Assembly: GCA_037013685.1 (NCBI GenBank)
Contig: CM072891.1
Coordinates: 4,750,501-4,814,500 of the forward strand
Direction: 5' to 3'
DNA from: Acridotheres tristis
Taxonomy: Eukaryota > Chordata > Aves > Passeriformes > Sturnidae
Length of the DNA: 64,000 nt
Positions 13,101 to 25,100 of the stretch are shown here, piece by piece. The stretch's first letter is position 1. The number at the start of each line of letters is the position of its first letter. Both the position numbers and the translations under genes were made by a program. The notes beneath the pieces were generated by a model that was not told the DNA's origin, did not search any database, and saw only the letters and a list, made by a program, of their open reading frames with translations.

Positions 13101-16100
13101 TAATAAGATTTGAAATTCTGAAGGCCTTTAATTCTATTTTGCCTTTAAAGCTCAAATTAAAAAAAACTATGATTCTGCAGTTCTTTCTACATCTGTCTAC
13201 ACTCAAATAGATATGTGAAAACATAATTGTTTCATAAAAATGGAAGGGTTAGACCTGGTGACACTTAAAGGCCCCCTTCCAAGACAAACTAGTGTGACTT
13301 CTAGGTATTTTGAATGCATAGAGTGAAGGATCATGTGTGCAATATAATATTATCAATCAGATAATGAAACTATCATTTTACTACCTTTACAGTGTTAAAA
13401 CAAAAAATATGGGAAAAATGCCTCTTGTTTTTACAGTCTGATGCAGTGTATAATATGTACTCAAGTTCTTCCCCAGACTTTGTAAAGCTGTTGAGATTGT
13501 CTATTTTCTCTACCCTAGATGTGTCATTTACTCAATTATTTTTGTGACTGTGAACTACAACATAGAGTGGAAGCAATTGTATCATTTGCAGACCGTTATG
13601 TATCAAAATTGCAGTATAACCAGAAATACAGGTACAATGAACTGATGCAAGCCTTGAACATGTCTGCTGCTTTGACAGCCAAGAAGACTAAAGAATTTCG
13701 GTCTCCTCCTCAAGAGCAGGTAATATTAAGAAAAAAAAAAAAGATTGAATTAAATATTAAAAAAACCCTCTTTATGATGTTGAAATAAAGTCCTGACTCG
13801 GAGAACCAAAATGAATTTGGAAATAAATTTATTCCATGCCGCAAAATACTGAATGTCAGAATGCTGAAACTTGTGTTCTAGAACTTAAGCTGTAAACCAA
13901 GTAAGGTAAAGTAAGGTCAAGTATGGCTATGTATACTAGAATATGTCTGAGGCTATTTCAGTGTTTTAACTATGGTTTAAATCCCTTAAAGATTAATATG
14001 TTGCTGAATTTTCAACTCGGAGAGGATTGTCCCTGTCCAGAGGAGATTCGGGAGGAATTATATGAATTTCATGATGATCTTCTAATTCACTGTGGTGAGT
14101 GGAAAGTTGTTGATAGAAGTTTTGTTTGTCTTTTTGGCACTTGACAGATCAGTTGAAAAATATGCTAGCATGAAAGGTTTTTTTATTAGATGCATTACTG
14201 CCTACAAAGTGACTTTACTGACAAACTTTGGTGGATATTACAAAAATATGGGAAGCCTGTACATGGTTTTAAGTTTCACTGTTAAATCTCTATTAAATAT
14301 TATCTAATATTATTCTGTTTATATACCAGTTTTAGACTTCTTGGGGAAAAATAATCCAAGCAAGAAGATTGGCTTACCTTAAAAGATTTATATAAGCACA
14401 TATATGAGTACAAGCAGATAAAAAGTTACTGAGGGAACACAATAACTGCAAAGCCGAGCATCAGAAATTTAATTTAAAAAAGCAGATGTGGACTTCTCTG
14501 CCTGCTTTAGCTTAGTTTCCTGTTGTATGCATAACTGTGAGAGTCAGTCATTTTAAAACACTTGCACTGCATATTGCAGCTTGAATTTCCCCCACTCATT
14601 TAATTTGCATTTCCTGTGTAGTTTCATGTGGGTTTTTTGATGTCTGTTTTTTGTTAGTTTATTGAGTTTGTTGAGATCTTAGTCTAATTCAGACAATCAT
14701 GGAATTATTAACATTTGTAGTCTGAGTCATCTAATTATTACTGTTCATTCCCAGCAATTATGCAGTTAAAACTGAAATAAACAAGCTTTTTCCACTGACC
14801 TACTTGGTAGATATATTTATAGTTACTCTTCCAGTGTGTTGATTAGTTCTATGGTTATTGGCATCCATCTTGTCCAAAAAGAAGGGGCCCATGTCATTAC
14901 AGTGAGTTGACAGCATCTCAATCTCTCCCCCCGGAAGAGCATGATATTCCTAATGGTTAGTTCCTCCTTGTCCACCTTTTTACTTGAGGTCATTATCAAA
15001 TGCTTACCAATACAATTTGATAAATATTTCTCTGCTTGTTATCTCTAAAACCAATGTTACCTGGTTCAGGAATTGTACTGTTTTAATGACCTGTAATTAA
15101 GTTTTCGTTTTCTCTTTGGAGGCATGGTGCCACCTAAACCATTCTGTGCTTGTATTATTAAGGCTTCTGATATTATTTTGCACTGCTATATTTGAGTACC
15201 CTCTTAGAATTTCCAGTAACAAGCAAGCTGTGATTTGTTGAGAAGCCAATCATCATTTTTTAATTACCTCAGCCAAAGATGAGTAGGTCTGCTGGTATCT
15301 AAGTTGTGCTTCATCAATTTACTTCTGAGGGTGTAGTACAAGACAGTTTTAGAAGCCCTTAAAATCAAGATTAGTGTCTGTAAGGCAGAAATTTAGTTGG
15401 TTTAACATTATTTGGTTTTCACAATCCTCAGTTAATTGTTACCCATCCTTGCTTCTAATTGCTTACCAAAGACTGTTTCTTTCATTCCATCATTTTTCTT
15501 CCAAGTATTGAAGTGAATAGTTGCTATTCTCCTATTTACTCCTCTTTCTCTCTGTTTTTATTACATCTATCATAATAAATTATTACAGCCACCTCCATTT
15601 TCAGTCACTCAGCCCTTGATCTGACCTCTGGTTTCCAAGGGTAATGCCCGTTTGGCAGCATGGAGTACTCTAGGACTCCAGGATGGAGATTATGAACGAC
15701 CTACAACTTACTTGGAAATGTCTAAACTCCACAATCAATTAATTTTAGCTTAAAATCTTGTGGCTGGTATGATCAGTGAGTTAGTTTAGCTCACTCTTCA
15801 TATTTCATGAGGTAAAATGGTAGTTACTGTATGCATTGAGATTTTTTCTTTTTAGGGATGCACATTTATTTGTTTACTACATTATAAACACGCATTTTCA
15901 ATGAGAGTTCAAGACAGAGAAAATGTTGCCTCATGATGTAAATAGTTTAAAGATCCTTTGGATTCTAATCAAAACCATATTCTTTGTACAGATTTATCAG
16001 AGGTGGTCCCTGTGGATAAATGCTCTTCATTATCTGTGTCCTGACTTGGTCCTGAAAATCAGTACTAAGCAATCACAGCTGCAGATTAAATGAATAGGAG

Positions 16101-19100
16101 TTCTGCCTGGAATTTTTAATCAGCTTTTTAGTGCTAAGTATACTTTGCCATCTAAGTGGAAAAGTATGTATGCAATCAAGTAATTAAAGGCTTCTTCATA
16201 ATGAATATAAGCAAATAGTTACTCAGGCAGTTGTAATCCTAGCACGTCCTAACCGTGAGTGGTTAATTTTGCTGGCAAAATAATAGTCCTCTATCATATG
16301 TTTTATGTGCAACTTCTTGGTTCTAAAAAAACCAAACAGATTTACAGCATATTTTGTAGCATCTTATCAAACTGACAGTTATCTGGGTTGAAAACATCTG
16401 TACCAGTGCACAGACCTCTGCCACTTGAAGGAAGCAATTAGCCAGCAGCAACATGAGAGAGTCAGCTTCTGAATGGATTGCAACTATAAGAGGATGCAGA
16501 ATGAACAATTAATGATATGGAGCAGTAAATGACACCCCATCTGGAGGACTCACAGACCTCGTCTACCCCAGTCCAACACCACCTTAACTCATGATCCCAA
16601 TGCATTTCTTGTTTCTGTCCATTTCAGCTTCTGAAGAGTTCATCTCCCAGTGTCTTTCTCTTGTGTCCAGGGCCTAGGTTTTATTTCAATGCCAGACAGT
16701 TTCTTCCTTTAATATCCTTATCTGCTTTCTCTTTCCTTTCCTTACTGATGATGTTTCCTGTTCTCACTTTTTTTCAGACTGACTGTATCCTTTCTTAACT
16801 TCATTTTGCCAAGCCAGTTTCACTCATCCCATATCTTAAATTCTGTATTTACTGTCCAGTTTCAATTTTGACTTTTTTCATACCCTCCCAGCACCTTTGA
16901 ATTTTATCACTTAGCCACTCCTAGTCATAATTTCCCTCTCTCTTTGTAGCTGCCAGCAGCAAAGTTTCTCTAACTTGATACCACATCAGTTTTATTTTCT
17001 TTCTTAATTTGAAAAGCAAACTGCAAAAGCTTACATTTCAGCTTGGCATAATTATCTCTGATCTGAAGGGGCCTGCTTAGTTGTTCTTTGCTTCTGCACA
17101 TAACACATGTGTTGTCTGATGATCACTAAGAGATGTGAGAGACTTTGAATGGTTATGAAGCAGTGAACTGTTTTAAACTACCTGGTAAAATGACATCCCA
17201 TCTCATTATATACATTTTCATGAAAAGCAGGTATTGCCCACATAATCTCTGAACATCTGCCTTCTTACAGTTTTAAATTCAGTTAATATATTTGTTTATG
17301 GCTGCTAAATATCTCGACTGAAAAACTGTACTGTATTGTAAGATACAGCCATACGCTTCTTTATCTAGCCTACATTCTGCAATATGAAACAAAGGATCAC
17401 ATATTTAATCAAATATGACTATGAGTCATATTTAATTGCCATAGCAGACTCTTAAAAAAGTGCCACCTCTTTGGTCATTACAGTGAAAAATGAATACTAT
17501 AAATCTGGATGTAAGTATGTATACTGAAAGTTGAAATAATTTGAGCCCTGATTCTGGCCTTATGTGTTAAATCTGCTGGCCTTACTACTTCTTCTTTTAC
17601 CCTGTATGAAATTTGATAGTTAAAAAATTATTCCTATAGCTATTTTAATATTGTTTAAATATTGAGGGAGTTAAACTTCAAAGGTTACCGTTTTTTCCTA
17701 ACCAGTTTTGTTTTATACTAAGGTATTCCACTAGAAGAAGAGGAAGAGGAAGAGGAAGATTCCTCCTTGACTGGCAAACTCCGTTCATTAATGTACAAAA
17801 TCAAAGGTCCACCAAAAGCAGAAAAATTGGAGCCTAAGGAAGAAGAAGAGAAAGCTCCTAGTAAGTTTTCTTTCCATATAAATACTTTTCTGATACAAGT
17901 GTTAGTTTTACACAGTCAACAGGAGTATATTTTCTAATAAAATTTTATAAGAGGCTGAAGAAGGAGACTCCCTGTTTAAGTTTCTTCTGCCTCTTGGAAC
18001 TATTATTTTGTATACTGAACACCTGAGATGCATTTTTAAACAAGAAATTAAAATGAGTCGAAGATTTTGGATCCAGATCATTAACAACTGGGGTTGAAAA
18101 TTTACATATTCATTATAAAGAACTGTTAAAGGCTAATTATGGCACAATAATCTAGACTCAAGCATTCTAAACTTGGGAAGATAATTTTTATGGTTTGGTT
18201 TTTTAATGTAAAAATTCTTCTTTAGAGCTGATCTCCATTTCCTTCTATTACCTGTTCTTAAGCTAAGTATACACACAAATATAGACAAGCACATAAACCC
18301 CCAAAACACTTGTAATCACAAGCTTCTTATTCTGATCATATCCATTCTGTATATATCCATTCCCATACCCTCTTCCATAACATGCAAGAGGTGTCCATGG
18401 TCTATACAAGTGAGATTGGTTCAGTGCTTGCAATTCCTCAACTATTTGCATAAGCTTTTTGTTGAGCCTCTTTGCAAAACTTACCCGATTCTCACTGCCC
18501 CTGTGCTCACACGACACAGGGGAATTCACCCCAGTGAGGGTGATGTGCAGTATGAATCTCACAAACTTTGTATTTGCAGTTTTTAATCCTTAGTAGTGGC
18601 TAGGGATGGTGAGGAATAAACAAGGCAAAAAGGCAAATTCCTCCAGGTCTTCCTTTAGGACATGTTTTTGCAGTTTCTTAGCCTTTCTGAATCAAGATTA
18701 GGTTTCTAGCTCTAAATTTCTCTAACACCATACAGATATCATGTGCAGGGTTCTCCAAGTGACTTGAGGTTGGTCAACCAATGATGGTTACATGTCTTTT
18801 TTTTTTTTTCCAAGTTGCTCAGTTGGTCAATAGGTCCATGTACAGATGTAGAATGATTAATTTATTTCAGGCTCAAAAATTTCATCGAGAGTTGTGTTGA
18901 GATTAGACAGCAAAGTTATAAAATAACTCATGACACCTCTTACATGATCTCCTTGCTCTGGAAAGCACTTTATAGTGTTTGTCCTGGCCTGAAAGCATAT
19001 TTTGGTCTGTTAAGCTTGTTACTGTGTTGTAAGTACATTAAATACTATAACAATCTGATATGCTGCATGTAACAGGGCTTCATTCTCCAGTGACTCAGTA

Positions 19101-22100
19101 GCATTTGCTTTTACTTTAATGGTAGCTGGACCTACTCAGTATCTGGAAGTATAATTTCTTCAGGTTTCATGTGAATTCTGTTGTCATGAATCAGGAAGTA
19201 TTCACTCCTAAAGCCTCAGGGCACATGGTGTTTAATCCTTAGAACAGAGCAGTTCACTTATTTCATGTACCAGAGCTTTGGGCTACAAAAAAGATAGGTT
19301 GGAAAAATAACCTTACAGCGTCTATTTTTCTAGAAACTTCAGATGATTTCTTCAGGCTTGGGCTTCTCCTTGGAGTGATGCATAGTACAAATATGGACAT
19401 GGATTAAGTCATTCAAAGCATGATGAAAAATAATATAAATATATTATATTATATACTTGATTGTAGCTGGAGACTCAGAGGTTTTTAGTCCATGTGTGCA
19501 CTTTCCCTTTACTTTCCTTTTTACCAGGAAATTTAGAATTCAGAGATTAAAAGAAATGGGTGTCAGAGGTACCCTTAATCCTCTTATATGCATGAAGAGG
19601 TTGGTGGTGTCCATGATGTGTACCTATTTCCAAGGTTAAAATCTCTGGCCTTGAGTGTCTTGGCTTTGGTTATACATTCAGAGTGTGAATATTCTTAAGA
19701 AGGAACTCTTTACTACAAATAAATCTTCCTTTCCTCTAAGCATACATTAATTTCTTATCACAAACTTTTACCCAAGTGAAGAATACCAGCAATTTCATTC
19801 ATTAATGATGAATCAGTAAATTTTGTACTTAAAAACAAGTTAAAACTAAAAATAAATACATAGAGGCAATAGATTAGTGTTAATAATGATTATTGAGCTC
19901 TTGTAAATATCAAGTCAAAACTGAGATAAAGCATGACATACCACTAAGAGTAGGGCTATCTCTGTGAAGTACAGAATTTGTTCACAGATTGAAAGCCTAA
20001 TTATTGAACAGAACCTCAGAATTAATTATGGGTTTGCATAAATACAATATTAAGTAAACTAAGAAAGAATTGTTAGCAAGTGAAAGAATAGTGTACAAAA
20101 CACAAACCCCAATGGATCTACACTATCCATAAACACTTTAGTGACGGAAAGTGGGAGGGAGCTGTTCTTGCCATTGGAACAACTTTGGGAAAGTCAAGGA
20201 GTATATAATTTATGACTGGTAATAGAAGAAAGAAACTTGCATTGTTTTAAGAGGTAAGGTGGTTATTCCTGTTCTACTTGATATCAAGCATGAACATTTG
20301 CTGGAACAAGGAACTGAAACTGAACTGGAACTGAAAACATACCTAGTTTTCAGGTAAATTCCCTAAACTTTGGGCTCAGCAAAATTGTTTTTTGGCATCA
20401 CTGAATTTGCAATATCTACAATACAAGTGCTTCAAGCAATATTTATTCTGTAGTTCCAAACAACACAGTGTTTTTAGAAAGTGCATTCCCAAGTGACAGA
20501 GACTTGATATAGAAATAAGGGATACATTAAAAGTCTAAATGCAGCATATAATTTACAAGGATGATTTTCAGAGTCACGGTCAACTTAAAGGTTTTCATTG
20601 TCAACAGTGCTGGTATAGACTCGAACCCTAAGTATTGTTTTCTATCTCTCAAGAACACTACATTTATCTTGAAAGATCTGAAAGTTGCCTTTCCAATTTA
20701 AAAATCCTGTTCAGTTTTCTTGTGGATTTTTACAACCTCTTTCTTTTCCTACTCTTACATATTTTACTGTAATACATGCTTTTGATATTTTCTGTTGGAA
20801 GATCTAGTAACATTTAATGCATTTTGCTTTTAGCTACACTGAAAGAACTCATATCGCAGACAATGGTGCGCTGGTCCCAGGAAGATCAGATCCAGGATCC
20901 CGAATTAGTTCGGATTATGTACAGCCTCCTTCGCAGGCAGTATGACAGCATTGGTGAGCTCCTGCAGGCTCTGAGGAAAGCATACACCATCAGTGCTGCC
21001 TCTGTGAAGGATACCATTAATCTGCTCGCAGCACTGGGACAGATTCGCTCACTCCTCAGTGTGAGGATGGGAAAAGAGGAGGAATTACTAATGATTAATG
21101 GATTAGGGTACGGAATTAACAGAATTTTGTTTTCAAGTTGGTGTGAAGCTTTTTGTTATATTAGTAAAAGCTATAATTTTTGTTCCTAAATGAAAACCGA
21201 TGCTGTACTGAAGTGTATATATACCAGAGATTTACATTTTCACTTATATTTCCAAGGTGACTCCAACCAATCTCTCTAAAAGTATCAAAAGGGTCAAAGT
21301 TTCTGTGAACTAATGCATTATCTAAAGAAAATTGACTCCTTTCACTACAGTTACGCTTGATGCTTAAATCCTAATCAAAGTACATGTTTTAGCAGCTCTG
21401 GAGAAAAATCACTAAAATTTTTGCCAGTGTCTATCTATACTGCATTTTTCCCAAACTTAAAGCCCATTTTATATTTCATGTATGAGTGAATAAACTTGAT
21501 GGTGTCTTTTCAATAGGAAATTCAGAAGAAATTTCCTTTACATAGCGACAGATGATGTGACAATATTTTCTGCATCTTTGCTATAAAATTACCTCTGTTG
21601 AGCAGAGGTATTATGGCGCACTCCTGCATGTTTATTATTCTATTCCTCTTGTGTGACTAAATGCTGGTTGGGCCATTAAATGTTCGAAGGAAAAAAAAAT
21701 CACAGAAAGAAAATTACTTCAATTAAAATTGTGCTTTTAGAAAGAGAGAAAATTATAGTATTGTTACCTGAGAACTATATTTGTTTTACTTTCTTCAGGA
21801 ATATTTAAAAAATTCTCTTCTTTACAACAGTTGTGAGGAAGTTCAATTATTCTTACTATTTCAATGTAAAATCTATACTGTCTTTGTAAAAAATGCAAAG
21901 ACTAATCTCTTCATTTGAATTGATCAAGTCATGGCAATGGTTCATTAGGCAGTGTGCAACAGTTATTACCCGATTTGTCCTCGATGCCAAGTTCATAAAT
22001 TTCCTGAGAATTATATGAGGGGTAAAGGATAAATTTTTCATAAATATGATATGTATGCAAATACCTTCCAAGAGGTGCTGTATTGAGACTCATCCATTCT

Positions 22101-25100
22101 CAGTTTTCTGTATTACTTTAAAGCAGGCATGATGCCTGTTATATTCCATGTCTTTTTAACAGGTTATCCTAAAGTTTTAGAAATCCCTGGATTCTCTTGA
22201 AATCTAGTTCCTGGGTTATTTTGAAACACATAAATTGTCTTCTGGATTATGAAAACCAATACACCAGATTCTAGAAAATGTTGAGGGAATGGTGGGCAGA
22301 GTGAAAAAGTTAAAATAGTCCTTTGTAATGGATAATGAAATGAAATACATATAACAGATAACCTTAAATATTAAGTCTATTTATTTTCTTTACTTTGTGA
22401 ACTGAGGAAATTAATTAAGAGGTTACTGCAGAAAAATGATTTATTAGATTTCATTTTCTTGATCTCTGTTCTCAATTTAAAACCTAACAAAACATATTCT
22501 TTTCCACTTAGATCATCACAGAATTTTTTAAAATTTAAACACAACAGATGGTAGGAGCAATTTAGAGATGAAAAATTGCCGTCTCAAAATTTGGAGGTTA
22601 ATAGTCTTATTATGAAAAATCTATGAGAATTAGAGAAATGACAGCATATTGAAATGTGAAACATTCTGTTCTCAGGTGTTTTTGTATTATGCTGAATTCT
22701 AAGAATTTAAAATTATGTTAATACAATGAATGCATACTTCTGAAATCTCCATGCATTGACTTAAATTAATTTGGGGCTTCTGAAAAACAAATTTTCTTTT
22801 CTTCCATTTTAGAGATATAATGAACAACAAGGTATTTTATCAGCATCCTAACTTAATGAGAGTCTTGGGCATGCATGAGACTGTTATGGATGTGATGGTC
22901 AATGTGCTTGGAGGAGATAAATCTCAGGTAATTTCACCACAATTAGTTATGTGCTTTGCATTTTGAACCTCCCAAAAATATATTAGGATGTTTAAGAAGT
23001 GAACAGTAATATATCCCGTGTAAGCTAGATTGTGCTTGTCCAAATTAAAGTATTCATTAATGGAACAAGTAGAACCTTTTTTATTTTACTAGAGAGAGAA
23101 GCCCAGTAGCCTAGCCTTGATTTTTAAAACCTGAGATATTATAGGTGTTTCATTTTTCTTTGAGTAGGACCGTAAAATGTTTTGTTCTTAAATTAAATAT
23201 ATACTTTAACTGCATTTATTGGAGGTGTAGTTCTGGTAGGAAAATTTATCTCTTCATCTTAAATGAAATGTTACTACCAATAAATTATAATAAGAGACTA
23301 AACCCAGTTTGAATGTTAATGCTCAAATTCATGTACTTGCATTGATCAAAAATTTTATTGCAGTGTTGTGGTCTCCCTTTACTCTGTGTTATGCTTGAAT
23401 ATATAACTACATGTTATTTTAAAGGCAAAATGGCATAAATTTTGAGATGCTTAACGGAAAATTTACAATTAATTACAAAATTATTATTATTTTGCTAATT
23501 TATGAGTATTACAATACCCTGGTTTTGTAAAGTCAAATGTGATAAAAAAACCTGAAACCCAAAACGTTGGCAACTCCCAATGCCTTGTAATTTTCTTAAA
23601 AACGTTTTCCTAGAAAATTTTAATAACACAGATCTACAAAAATGCTTTACACAGAAATTACCATGACATCCTTCAAAGGAAATGCAGACTTAGAAAACTG
23701 CTTAGTAACCTGGTGTTGTGCCATTAAATGTGCTTGGCCACCCAAAATAGCCTATTTTGTGTCTCTGTCTTTATGAATTGCATGTAGCCAGTAGGTACCT
23801 CATGAACATTTCTTTCTGTGCTGTGTTGTAGCTTCAAAAGATGGAATGAGCAATAGTGAAATGTAATCTGTGGTTTAGGGATTGGTCATTTTTCTAGGTT
23901 GTGGCAGCAGATTGTTTAAGCTAGATCTCCAGCTTCTTGGAATAAATGGTTAATCATGAGGGTGTGTTGAGACATGTATTGTCTCTGAAGGAATGGTGGG
24001 AAGGCAATAACTTGCCAGTTCAAACTGCTATGTCACCTACAGTTCTCTGAAAAATGACTCTAATGGCCTGATGAATGTGAAAGTTAAAAGGAAATGTGGA
24101 TACTTTCTTAAGTTAGAACCAAAGCAAGTGTCAGTTGCTTATCACCTTGGTAACTTCACTGTACTTTCCTTGTTAGGAGTGCAGGAAGAACTGGAACAGA
24201 TTGGTAATTAACATATTTCACTGCTTTATCAACTTTCCTTTTCAGCAGATTGCTTTTCCTAAGATGGTGGCAAGCTGCTGTCGGTTCCTGTGCTACTTCT
24301 GCCGCATTAGTCGCCAAAACCAAAAGGCCATGTTCGAGCATCTCAGTTACCTCCTGGAAAACAGCAGCGTTGGACTGGGTATGCCATGTAGCTGCAACAC
24401 CTAAAAGCAAAAGTAGGAGCAACTGTGATATCACACGAGTGGTGTCTAATTTGTATACCAGGCTGAAACATGGTTAAACCACCTTGTGGTTTCACCTTTA
24501 AATTTTTTTTTTTCAATTTGTTTCATGCTTATGTGTCTATGAATTGTATCAGAAACAGAGTAGTCTGAATCTGCGTTATTAAACACCTTGAAAAAGTTAG
24601 TATTAAACATATGGTTTGACATTTTTTCACTCAAAATAGTTGTGGTTTGAAATCTAAGATTAAAATGACTCCTTATGGTGCTTGCTGGTTTCATCTGGTT
24701 TCATTTTCCTTGCCTCTACAGTTTAGGCTATTGAAGTAAATTTTATATTTTTCTTTTGAATGCTGAATGCATGCGCTTTAGATTTTGTAACAAAAGGAAA
24801 ATTTTAATGGCTAGATAGGTGGCTAGATAGCATGTGATTTCACAGTGATTTAGCTGTTCATGTGTGCATTTGGCTGCAATAAACACTGAAAATTGGAAGA
24901 GATTAAAGAAAGAAAACAGTTAATTGAAGCTTGAAATGTCTCTTTTTGCTAACACAGGCATATTTCAAAACCTTGACTTGATAAGACTGTGCAGAATTAT
25001 GTAGTTAACATATTCGTCTCCTAAGGAAATAGTATTCCTCTGATTTGCTGCATTGTTAATACTTATTTTTTTCATCTATGTTTAAAACCACTGCTATTGA

